This document shows positions 54,468 through 64,000 of a stretch of 64,000 bases of DNA, piece after piece. A model generated the notes under the pieces. The model did not search any database and was not told where the DNA came from. It saw only the letters and a program-made list of their open reading frames with translations. Location: assembly GCA_021399435.1 (NCBI GenBank), contig JAJTUP010000003.1, positions 1,860,001-1,924,000 on the forward strand, given 5' to 3'. The stretch comes from Diaporthe sp. PMI_573 (Eukaryota > Ascomycota > Sordariomycetes > Diaporthales > Diaporthaceae). The position numbers and the translations under genes are program-made. Position 1 is the first letter of the stretch, and each line of letters begins with the position of its first letter.

Positions 54468-55442
54468 TTAATTAATCTGTAGCTCATACCAGGTACCCTC
54501 ACTCACGGCGTTGAGTACCGTCATAACACAGGTATTATTGCGCCAGCCGTCAAACATAGAGATGCCGGAAAAGTCGTAGAGTGACACTCCTGGAGAATTG
54601 TACACAGGGTCCTGGTACTCTGGGCCCAAGGGCATTCTGAAGCTGCAGTTGGTACGGACCCATAACACCTGGCATTGGATGCGTCGTGAGCGAGCAGCAT
54701 ACGAGAATAATGAGGATGTAGAAGCTAACGACACCGTCAGGACCACCCTCAAGAGGCCAGACTTGGTCATGGCAGACGTCGTGGACCGTCGTAGTCTTAT
54801 TGAGGCATTTCAATCCCTCTTCTGATGTGCCAATCTTGAGGCTACTGGTGACTATGCCGCTGTAAACAATCGTCAGTGTCATTCAATCCAGGTATCACAG
54901 GAGCACTGTGTTTCAACCCACCAGGTTCGCTTTACAACGGGCACCCAAGTGAAGTATCCACACTCGCCGGGTGCAGGTGTGACGGACCAGCTGTGTCCTA
55001 TTGCACGGCCGGAAGATGACCCAATGCCGCCCGTGATGCCAGCATCGATAGCCTTCTGGAACTGTGCGTTACCAGAGATATACCCATCAACGAACCACTC
55101 AGTCGAATCTGTCTCGCGGGGCTCACAACGCATGGGATAGTGGCATTCGGACCGAAACAACGGCGACTCGCTGGCCCAGACATACGTCGTGGTAAGTTGA
55201 CAGAAACTCGAGCAGTCTTGCTGGGTGTCCCTGGAACCATCGCAAGCACCCTGGTGGTCTAGGTGTTTGGGAGCGGGGCACAGCGGCTCAGTGTAGTCCT
55301 CGTACATCGCGATTTGTGGGTAGTCAAGACCGTCACAGGGATTACGCCTGGCAAAAAAGAGTGTTTCACTTTCGGGCTGGTGGCGTAGGACTATGGACGG
55401 GGCAAGGAATGGGAAAGCGGTGACGGCGAAGATTAGGTACAT
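54468..55442 (-). CDS. Putative secreted cysteine-rich protein, splicing unresolved
   Basis: No known family recognised. The Met at 55442 begins a signal peptide (MYLIFAVTAFPFLAPS). About 170 residues follow with many Cys (NPCDGLDYP, LCPAPKHLDHQGACDG, DCSSFCQL, ECHYPMRCEP, GECGYF, QCSCDTW), likely disulfide-bonded. Coding continues after an intron ending near 54860 (TGAC branch, TTTACAG) with VTSSLKIGTSEEGLKCLN. It probably continues again after a second intron near 54669-54734 with VRTNCSFRMPLGPEYQDP to the stop at 54468. My joins at the second intron do not keep phase, so the 3' half may instead end in a hydrophobic segment (VVSFYILIILVCC), that is, a membrane anchor. It could be a cell-wall protein or effector-like protein. 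Confidence 0.55.
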
Positions 55443-56214
55443 CAACTTGTTGACTGTGTGCCGCAGGTGCTCCTGAACAGAGTCAATACAGTTGCCCAGA
55501 ATGACTCTGCGGGATGTTGACCCTGATGTTTTTCCAAACATTGATTTGAGTTGGGGTGACCGAATTGAGGTGCATTACCGACCGGAGAGGAATATGTGAG
55601 GTGAAAGGACTTGAGGACATGGGTGGGCGTTAGACAACCAGACAGCCTTGCTGGCGCGCACTCTACAGCTGCAGATCAGACCGCGCCGAACTGAGTAAGA
55701 GCAATGGTGGCGATCCCTTGTGGTCTTCCAATGCCTTCCCCTTTTCTTCTGCTCATTTCTCCAAAGAAGGCTTCCATGTACGTGTATGTCGGGCAGTCAA
55801 CCAGCCAAGTCCCCGTTGCCAAAGCCGTTCTTGCCACATCCTTGGGCCATGCATTTGCGTATCAACGGCATTTAGAAGCTACGAGCGAAGCTGCACAAGC
55901 AGCATTCATGGGAAAACGATCAGGGATTTCACACATACTCCGTAATGACTGATTGTATTTTATTGTGAACCCACACCTCGCTCATGCATTTATGCCAAAC
56001 TTTAGAAGACATAGTAGTCGCTGTTTTGTTTTCTTAAAAAATCCAATTCTTTCAAACTGAACTTCGATTTGGCCCCAGATTATTAATTCCGATCATTGTG
56101 CCGCCAGTTTTCGCTCTGATAGACGTCCCGACGTCAGGTCGAAACGGCTGGTCATGGCCTCAGCCAGTGCAGGCGTCACTGCTGTGGAAAACTTGATATG
56201 ATGTGTCAACAGCC
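55443..56214. other. Intergenic
   Basis: 772 bases, promoter side of the Cys-rich gene and 3' flank of the FET4-like gene. An 82-codon plus-strand frame at 55704 has no features and is not called. Confidence 0.4.
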
Positions 56215-57858
56215 TTAAAAGGAGCCACCCATCTCAACGTCCTCGCCGTTGACCTTGAATGTCTGCACAACAACGCCATCTTTCTCGTTGAAACTCATGC
56301 CATCCGAGTCATAGTCGTCCGACCCGCCCCAACCTGCGAGGTGCTTGTCCAAAACAAGTCTTCGGTTCAGGATGTTATCATAGGTAACTCGCTTCTTGTC
56401 GTCCGCGATGTTCTCGGCTTGAATCAGCGTCAGCAGCAGGAATCCCTCGATAATCATCGTCGGGGTGTTGCAGAGCAGCTGGCCTGTCTCTGTCCACTGC
56501 ATCGCCGAAGCCACGATGAGGAGTGCGAACACCGTGAGGATAGATCCCCAGCTGGCGGTGGTGCTCTCTACCCATCTCCCGACCGTCTTGCTGATGCGGA
56601 TGTTGAGCGAGTCCTTGACCACGAGTTGGCTCTCTGGCACTTCGATTCCGATCACGGCAAAGATCCTGCGATCTTGCGCAAGAAGCTTGTCGAAATGTTT
56701 CATGGCCAACTTGGCCTCGCGGGCGTCGACGTTCTTGAGGATGAAGCCGTCGATGAACCCAATGAGGCCCGTGTATGTGCCGATGATGAGGAACCAGTTG
56801 TCATCGAATTCCATCGGGTCTCCAACCAGGATCCAGGTGCCAAAGACAAAGGCTGATATCACGAGACCGACCGAGCCTCCAATGATGTATGCATAAATGT
56901 CCAGACCCTTGACCCATCTGTTCAGCTTGAAGGGCTCGCTTGCAATGGTGGGATTCGGGGTCATATCGCCCGTCATACGCCGGAGCTGCATCTCGATCTC
57001 AGTGTCGAGGCGCTCGATTCCCTGCACGGTCTTGTCGAGGTGCTTGTCGTGGGCACTGCGGATGTTCTGCAGGAAGACTGTGGTGAAGGTGATCTCAAGC
57101 GCCGTGGCGGTGTTGACGTCGAGCTGCCAAGTGTCGGAGAATTTCAGGGGGAGGCCCGAAAACACCCAGCCAATGATGCCGGCCCAGTAGATAATGAGGG
57201 CGATGAGAGATCCCGTAGCCTTGGCCACACCGTTCGAGATCTTGTCGAACATGTCTTGCTTGTGGGCCAGGGAGTCGACCACTTCAGACCTAACCTTCTG
57301 TGTCGAAGCCCTCAGCTTGGCGCGCTGTTCCGCCGTAAGTGACCGTAACATGCGCTCATTGGACTCGCTGCGGGAGATGAGGCCACAGATCCGTTGCAGG
57401 AGGCTGCGGGTATTGTTATTCTGCTGACGCATGAGAAGCGTTGCAGAAGTGTAGGCCTGGATGGAAGAGACATCCTGTAGGATGACCTGCCAGGTGTCCG
57501 TAGGGCCAAAGACGGCGCCCAAGACACCCCACAAGACAAGAAGTAGGAGCACAACGCCCAGCGTCCACCTCGATCCTGCCGCCCTCACGATGGCATCAAG
57601 CACGCTGCCCTTCTTCTTCTCGGGACGAGGAGGTAGAGGCACGGTTCCGTTCTGCTCTGCCTGTTCAAGGGATCCGTGTGTAAAGTGCCGGCTCAGACGT
57701 GCGCTGGTCTCAAGGTAGTGCACCTTCTCGGGGAGGTTGAACGACTCCTGGCTGGGAAATTGAGTCGGTGCAGCCGCAGAGGTGATGTACTGGGACTCAG
57801 GGGCATTTTTGAGGTCGTGGAAGAAGTTCTTCACAGACCTGAACGGGTTGAAGCCCAT
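56215..57858 (-). CDS. Low-affinity iron permease family protein (FET4-like)
   Basis: 547 residues, intronless plasma-membrane protein. The family mediates low-affinity uptake of Fe(II) and other divalent metals. Order: a cytosolic N-terminus of about 95 residues, first span (WTLGVVLLLLVLWGVLGAVF), then the family-typical extracellular/helical segment ILQDVSSIQAYTSATLLMRQQNNN, and a long charged helical region. Paired spans follow (ATGSLIALIIYWAGIIGWVF; ALEITFTTVFLQNIRSAHDKH). A second repeat of the same plan has SILTVFALLIVASAMQWTETGQ, NTPTMIIEGFLLLTLIQAEN. The internal repetition of W-x-[VL]-x-L...TP/TA...E...LL-x-x-Q-N/AEN is seen directly. Transport in this fungus is inferred from family. 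Confidence 0.88.
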   Translation of the reverse strand: MGFNPFRSVKNFFHDLKNAPESQYITSAAAPTQFPSQESFNLPEKVHYLETSARLSRHFTHGSLEQAEQNGTVPLPPRPEKKKGSVLDAIVRAAGSRWTLGVVLLLLVLWGVLGAVFGPTDTWQVILQDVSSIQAYTSATLLMRQQNNNTRSLLQRICGLISRSESNERMLRSLTAEQRAKLRASTQKVRSEVVDSLAHKQDMFDKISNGVAKATGSLIALIIYWAGIIGWVFSGLPLKFSDTWQLDVNTATALEITFTTVFLQNIRSAHDKHLDKTVQGIERLDTEIEMQLRRMTGDMTPNPTIASEPFKLNRWVKGLDIYAYIIGGSVGLVISAFVFGTWILVGDPMEFDDNWFLIIGTYTGLIGFIDGFILKNVDAREAKLAMKHFDKLLAQDRRIFAVIGIEVPESQLVVKDSLNIRISKTVGRWVESTTASWGSILTVFALLIVASAMQWTETGQLLCNTPTMIIEGFLLLTLIQAENIADDKKRVTYDNILNRRLVLDKHLAGWGGSDDYDSDGMSFNEKDGVVVQTFKVNGEDVEMGGSF

Positions 57859-60305
57859 ATTGAAAAGAAGACAAAGGGAAGCCGTCTAGACCATCTGAGT
57901 ACAAGGATTATAAAGGAGTGACAAGAACAACCCAGAACGCTCAGCGTACAAGGTAACAATAACAGAATCTCAACTAAGTCACAACGTTGCACATCACAGA
58001 TGGCCAAGAAAGAAAATCACGAAAATCATGAAGGAAATGAACAAGAATAAACGAAGCCAAGAACGACCAAGCAATAGCCAAGTTTATGTCAAAAAAGAAG
58101 CCAAGACGGGTGGATGGGGATCGACGCCATTTTTGTGGAGGAAGCCCGACGGCCACGATGAGCCTCGTCATGGTATTAGAAACTGAGACTCCATAGAGAC
58201 TGCTTCAAAACATGCCAAGATGCCACTTACGTGGTATCACGGATGGACTGATTACGTTCTGCTGAAGCAGTCAGGCCCACGTGATCGTCTCGTCTCGGGC
58301 ATCTGTACCAGACAAAAGGTTGGGAAAAGGCGCTGACTTGTGCTATAATTGTACGGCGACGGGCGATCAAGAGCTTAGCATGGACGAAGAGAACACACAT
58401 TGCGGCGGGAAGCCGGGAATACGCTGCAACAGCAGTGAGCACACCCACAGCAGGTGCGGAAACCCCCATATTTGACAGCGGGAACCCCTGTTTCCCGGAG
58501 AAATCTACCCGCAAGGGCCCTAGGAGATTTCTGTGGCCAGTCAGTGATCAGCCCCGCTGCGACGAAGCTTGTTTCGTCTGGGCGGCCTAAACCGCTGCCC
58601 GTCCTGGGCGAAGAGCCGCGCATGAATGTGACCCACCTCGTTTCCTGGGTGGTCCTGAGTACGGGCCCTGAGCATCAAACTCCGGATGGAAGAGGATGAC
58701 AATTTCTGCCGATGACAATTCTTCGCCGTCCACCGGGTCGTTTGTGTTTTACAGACAACGGCAATTCCTGTCGCCTGCGGCATTGGATCCACGCCCAGCG
58801 ACGTGCCAAGAATGCTTGTGTCCTCCGGTGGGCAAGAGCAAGCGCCGTCTATTCTTTCGCAGGCAGCTCGTGACGATGAACGGCTGTGCAGATCACGAGA
58901 GCGAGGGATCACAGGATGAAAGTCATAGCCCTCAGGCCACAACAGCTGGCCACTCCACCGTGTACTGGACGTCGTGAATACTGCATGTTCATGACTTTGC
59001 TAAATCACGGGCGGCCCGAACCCAATTGCATACTCCGTGCAACGGGAATTAATCTATGGAATCTCGAATCATGTTTCCATGTCTTCGATACTAGTTGCCT
59101 TACCATTGGCCGCGAAGGCAAAGGCTGCAAAGCCCGCCTAACAGATGCGCGAGATACTGTGTATTTCATGAATGTCAGCCCCAGCGGGCGGATCCATGAC
59201 CTTAGTCAGGGGTTACAGCTTTCTGACAGACCAATTGCTACCTGAAGCCCTGTGGGCTGCATCACAGTAACATCAGACGGGTCCGATTCGGACCAAGGTT
59301 CACGGCAAGACTTATACTTTCGGCTGGGTAGTCAGGTTTCAACGCGTGGCCGCCTGGGCAAGTGAAACCAAAATAATAGAGGATCATCTATATCGGCGAA
59401 GTGCAGAATACTTGTTTTGGATATGGATAGGAGAGAATGGAGAACCATCGCCTCATTGAACACCGAGTCACAATCGCTGAGGCGCAGACTGGGGCAGCAT
59501 TTACTTCTATTCAGGGACGCGTCGAGCAGTATTCGCTCCATCGGGCTGGGTTGCTTCAGATGTTATTGCGTGTGATACAGGTCCCGACAATAACGTGATT
59601 CGCGAGAATATCACACTGGGCTCATGGACCGGCGCGGCTGTATTGGGCAGGCTATGCGGCACTGGTGATCGGTGATCAGATCACAGCTATGACACGTGAC
59701 GACGTGTCATTGATCTCCTGCTGACGTTCGGCGTGTTATTTGGATGCTAGAAATTGATCATCTCGCCTGCAATTTCTTCATTTTACAGTTGAGCAGTCAT
59801 GAGCAAAACTCACTTACTGTGACGGCCTGGCAAGTGCAGTGTCACCGCGACTACTGGACATGATGCTTTTCACCTTTGTGGTACACTCTCTGAGGTATAA
59901 TTAATACCTGCGGGTGAGGAGTAAGATGACAAGTGGCCGAGAGTCCTCTCTACCTGCCAGTAGCAAGTGGAGCCTCCCCATGAACAACTCGGCATCTTCA
60001 TCAACTTGAGGAGATTATAGCGCTCATATTCAGCGGGCACTCAATGTGTGGCATCTGCTGGCCTGCACGTAAATCTGATGTAACGTCCTTCACGTCTTAT
60101 CATGTGCCTCTGGAAGCTTTCAGTACTGGGCTAACGTACCAACACGAGCGATCGATGACCGTTTCGTTGAAAGCTGAGAAGGTCGATATTGATCTGACTA
60201 TTCTATCCTCACTGTTTCATCTCCGTCACGTCATTCGATTCAAGTTGTACTGCATATCTAAGCTCTACACCATTGCCATTGATACTGATTTACATCAATT
60301 TCCAT
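57859..60305. other. Intergenic
   Basis: About 2.4 kb without a supported gene. Several overlapping small frames on both strands lack features. A/T- and G/C-rich patches alternate, and no repeat or RNA gene was identified. Confidence 0.45.
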
Positions 60306-61608
60306 TCACATTCCAGGAAGAGCATCAAGCCCTACGAAGAATTGTCAGCGAAGTAGAACAGCCAGGAGGTAGAAATAAGGAACTTACAACCGTCAACATC
60401 CTCATCGACTGCCGACGGGATAGTGCAGTCGTTCTGAGCCGACATGCTCTGCGTAGTCAGGGTATCACAGTTAACATAGCACGGCGAGTCCATGGTTCTT
60501 TGTAGTGAGTCATCCTTCCAGCCAAATACGTAGTCGCCGTGATTGCCGTAACCCGTCTCGTCGTCCATCGACCACACGAAGGGTTGTGAGCCATCGGTGG
60601 GCCAGTCTACCGGGTTGTTGAATTGTCGAGTATCCCAGATGGTCTCAAACATGAGCTGTGGGATCCTAACCGGGTGTGTGGAAGGGCAAGGCGCGCCGCC
60701 CTCAAAGGTTCCGTTGGCAGGGTAGGAGACATGGTCCATGTGATTTGCTGAGTCGAGGTTCACGCCGTCCCAGCAACTGATTCACACGTTACGTTTAGCC
60801 AAGCATGTAATGATGAGGATAGCCAGGAAGTGGTTGTCTTACGTAGGGAATCGGACATTCACCATGATACCGGCCGGACAAAACTCGGAAGGCAAGTCCT
60901 TGGACTCAGGGTAGCGAGTGTACAAGTCTTGCAAGCAGGTGTAGGTCAGCTGGCGGTATTTCTCTGCCTTGTCCGGTGTACGAGCTCCCTGATCGCCGAC
61001 GAGCATGCGAAACCCCTGGGTATTCAGTGTTGTCAGCACATTGGTCAAGTGGAACCTAGTGGCATATGATTTGATCCTTCTTCGCGAAGGAATGCAAGGG
61101 AACTGACCGTTTGGAAGGCAGTGACTCTGCCTTTCTGTTCAAAGTCTGCTAGCCCATCCTGCATGTAATACACTGTCATACCTCCGTTGGTGCCTTCAAA
61201 ACCAACATTTCCACGGATGGGCACCCGCTTATAGGTTCCGTTCTGCGCCTTGAAGAATAAGACGGCGGTCCAGTAGTTGGACAGGTCTTCCGTAAACTGG
61301 CAACTGGTGCACGTGGATAGACCTGGGAGATCATGGGTGACTGGGTCCATGGATACATTGAACGAGTTCTGTGGGCACAATTAGACTTGACATGGTCATG
61401 ATGTGGCAGCCTCCCATGTTGTAGTGGCAAGGAGTGTGCGGGGTCTACGTACACCACCAACAATCTGGTGAAGATGAGGAGACGGGTTTACTCCTGGGTT
61501 GACCAGAGGGTCAAGCCTCGTCACTGTCAGCTGTGAGCAACCGAATCGGATGAGTGCAGCTGAGGGCAAGGCGCCAATCGCCAACCAAGCCATATATCTG
61601 AGGTGCAT
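60306..61608 (-). CDS. Secreted DUF1996 protein, five exons
   Basis: Secreted protein of the fungal DUF1996 family, whose biochemical role is unknown. Spliced model: 61608-61453, 61368-61108, 61015-60843, 60776-60388 and 60331-60306 (334 residues; introns 84, 92, 66 and 56 nt). Every join restores a family landmark: HQIVGG-NSFNVSMDP, AFQT-GFRMLVGD, RFPT-CWDGVNLDS, and DVDG-WLDALPGM at the very end. Only the last tiny exon gives the usual W-x2-LPG ending. A signal peptide (MAWLAIGALPSAALI) is followed by RFGCSQLTVTRLDPLVNPG. Conserved Cys include STCTSCQF, YTCLQDLY, EFCPAG and CWDG. HLHQI and NHMDHVSYP supply conserved His. A start at 61593 is also possible. Confidence 0.9.
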
Positions 61609-62989
61609 TGCGGCTTGTTGTTTAGTGTCTGATTCTTCAGAAGGATTTTGGTACTGTGGCTGATGATATGCTCTAGTTGTGTGAGCACGGTAACCCAAAT
61701 GTTAGAAGATCTGAACCAAATTCATATATACTCATAAAGACGTCGGGGTGGACAATTTATTGTACCCAGCACTCTGCGCGTCAACAACTGCCGCATAATA
61801 ACTGTTGAAAAGCCTGGTCTCGTATATTAAGATGTTCTCGTCTTGCATGCTACCGCGGATAATATCCATTGATTGCCAATGTGAACCGCACGAACGGCCT
61901 CCACATACGGAGGCGACTTAAATAGCCGGACCAAAAGAGGCCAATTTGAATTCGCCCTCCTCAGACCGATCTTGCCGATCCCCAATATCTGAACACGTCG
62001 ACACTGGCATTCGATAGTGGCACCATTTGCCAGCGTTGAATTTGGGAACACCTGTGCAAGCCACAAGGTTCCGATAGAGCAGCCTGCATATGGGGTAAAA
62101 GAAGTAGGACCGTAGAAGCTCTTAATAGTTGCTCGATTCTGAAGGCCAAGTTTTAGAATACCTGTGCATCACTTCACGCCGCGAAGTTAATCCTTCTGCT
62201 TCCATAAAAGATTGTCTTGATAAGGAGTAGACGATCTACCTTCCTCTTCTCTGTTCCTTCCTCCACGCCCACCCAGCATCTGAGTGCTTCAAATCCAAAC
62301 CACTGCAGAGGGGGATGCAATGATACGGGCGAAGATCCTGACAGGTCACGTTCCATCGCTGCTGTCTTCCAAGCAATGAAATAAATGACCACAAGCCGGG
62401 TAAAATCAATCGAGAAGGTGCTCGGTCTTGAACAGCACAAGGTGGGTCAACTGGTGCATATGTGTATGGTGCACATACAACGTACCAAGCAGCACTACCG
62501 AAAGCACCAAATACTCTCTCTTGGATAGTTGCAAAAAGGGTTCTTGACTAATTTTAGTAAACGCTGAAGCCTACTAGTAGTAAGCTATCGGTCCAACTCG
62601 TTTCCCAAGCCCCAAACTCTCGACTCCCTGGCAAGGACCACAGCTCGAGCGGATGTTGGTCGGCTGGTCGCTAATCAAGGAATCAGAACAGTGTTGACAG
62701 CACACGTTTCAACTGAAGCCTCTGTATTACAGTTTTACTTTCGAGCCATGTTGTGTGTAATGTTCAAAGTTGGCGCAATGTAGCTGGACCAACCCGTGGA
62801 CGTTTTGTCCCGCTTCCGATCCGGCAGAGCAGGTCCACTTCTCCGCGGGTGCTTTAGCCGACATCATGGACATTCGCAACGTCACTTCTTCCCCCAGTGA
62901 AGGCTCATTCAATTCTTCACCTGCCAAACTCAACGAAAATCTCTAACTCGCCTGCGAAAGGGGTATACGCAACGTCGAACGCTGCCATC
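61609..62989. other. Intergenic between diverging genes
   Basis: About 1.4 kb, AT-rich around 61690-61830. Holds the promoters of the DUF1996 gene (-) and the hydrolase gene (+). The Met at 62897 upstream of the hydrolase is in frame but looks like leader. Confidence 0.45.
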
Positions 62990-63854
62990 ATGCCTTTCAT
63001 CACCATAGCTTACAAGCGCCTGCACTACACAGACTACCCGGCCGCCTCCGATGTGACGAAAGGGACCATTGTCTGCCATCACGGCCTTGGCAGTTCCCAG
63101 AACTTCTACACCCCTATCGTGCCGCGGCTCACTCAGGCTGGCTTCCAGGTCATCACTTTCGACACTACTGGCGCAGGCCGCTCGTCATATACTCAAATCG
63201 AGCAATCTGTCAGCTCCCTGGCAGACGATGTCCTGGAACTCATAGACGCGTTGTCCGTCAAGGGCAAGGTAATTGCGGTGGGACATTCGATGGGTGGCAT
63301 GGTGGTCACACACCTGGCAGCAGAGCACAAGCAGCGCATCCAGGCTGTAGTTCTCCTTGGACCTGTCTATCCGTCTGAGGGGGTTTCAAAGGTCTTTGAG
63401 AAACGCATCGAGACCGTTGAGAGGGAAGGCAGTAAGTTGTGCTGGGTGAAGTCCACTTCTATTCCTTATATATACGTACTGACTCGTGGTGGAAATAGTG
63501 GAGGCAATGGCAAACACGATTCCCACAGCTGCTACGGGCTCGAAGTCAGGGCCTCTGGTCGCAGGCTTTATCCGAGAGTTATTGCTGGGCCAGGACAAGG
63601 CCGGGTACCTGTCGAACTGCAGGGTCATCGCGAATGCCACACGGCCAAGTTACGAGAACGTCGAGTGTCGGGTACTCCTGCTCGCCGGTGAGGAGGACAA
63701 GTCGGCACCGCTGGAGGCGAGCAAGAAGATGTTTGAGGAATTCGGCACTGTCAGTTCAAACAAGCGCCTTGAGGTCTTGAGTGGCGTTGGTCATTGGCAC
63801 TGCATTGAGGAGCCGGTGGTTGTGAGTGACAAAATCGTGGAGTTCTTGAGCTAA
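62990..63854 (+). CDS. Alpha/beta hydrolase (3-oxoadipate enol-lactonase-like)
   Basis: 265-residue serine hydrolase. Spliced model: 62990-63431 and 63499-63854, with a 67-nt intron (GTAAGT...AAATAG) that joins EREG to MEAMANTIPTAAT. The oxyanion-hole segment is VCHHGLGSSQNFY (about residue 25). The nucleophile elbow is GHSMGG (Ser about 103), the acid Asp is in LLAGEEDKSAP, and the His is in SGVGHWHCIEEP near the C-terminus, so the triad is complete. Size and fold elements match the lactonase/haloperoxidase-like group. No signal peptide, so cytosolic. The substrate is not predictable. Confidence 0.9.
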
Positions 63855-64000
63855 GGGGCATTTCTGTCTTCTGCCAGACAACCCCCACAGCTTGCTACGG
63901 ATTGCTGAACTGCGTGACGGCCTGGCACCATGGAATGCACATACGAGGCGATGGTGTCACATTTTGGACGGTCGGCGACTCCGAGAACTATATCCGTGAA

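Overview
The window reads as nuclear DNA of a filamentous ascomycete (Pezizomycotina, probably a Sordariomycete). Genes have short introns of about 50-170 nt with GT-AG borders and CTAAC/CTGAC-type branch sites. They include families typical of these fungi: a HET-domain protein, a DUF1996 secreted protein, a tannase-type esterase, a methionine-type permease, an ACS-family MFS transporter, an F-box protein and a FET4-type iron permease. One region also carries the stop-codon pattern left by repeat-induced point mutation (RIP).

Layout. 0-2.3 kb: 3' end of an amidohydrolase gene (+) and a HET-domain gene (-). 2.3-5.15 kb: no convincing gene. 5.15-14.9 kb: a nested transposon block. A decayed Mutator-like (MULE) DNA transposon at 5163-14875 has 58-bp terminal inverted repeats and an 8-bp target duplication. 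Two elements interrupt it: a 327-bp LTR-like insertion (5731-6057) and a complete chromodomain Ty3/Gypsy retrotransposon on the minus strand (6125-12450) with two 482-bp LTRs that look identical. Taking both insertions out puts the MULE transposase back into one frame, broken only by TAA/TAG stops. The Gypsy element carries a textbook -1 frameshift signal between gag and pol, and an 11-nt self-priming signal of the Tf1 kind.

15.8-20.3 kb: a repetitive Gly-rich hydrophilic protein (+) and an APC-family permease (-). 22.4-29.7 kb: three secreted hydrolases on the + strand (tannase/feruloyl esterase, GH43 glycosidase, arylsulfatase), which look like a polysaccharide or phenolic-ester degradation set. 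31-39.7 kb: a small uncharacterised protein, an F-box protein, a tricarballylate-dehydrogenase-like flavoprotein and a single-pass membrane protein. 40.8-47.2 kb: a GMC oxidoreductase (+), a flavin monooxygenase (-) and an MFS transporter (-), a compact redox-plus-transport cluster. 49.1-53.7 kb: a YwbE-domain/zinc-finger protein, a large PHP/DUF3604-like metallohydrolase and the wreck of a SulP sulfate permease gene. 54.4-63.9 kb: a secreted Cys-rich protein, a FET4-like permease, a five-exon DUF1996 protein and an alpha/beta hydrolase.

Gene models were spliced by eye. Where exon coordinates are given, the summed exons were checked to be a multiple of three and to join in frame. Functions come from motifs and remembered family resemblance, not from searches.
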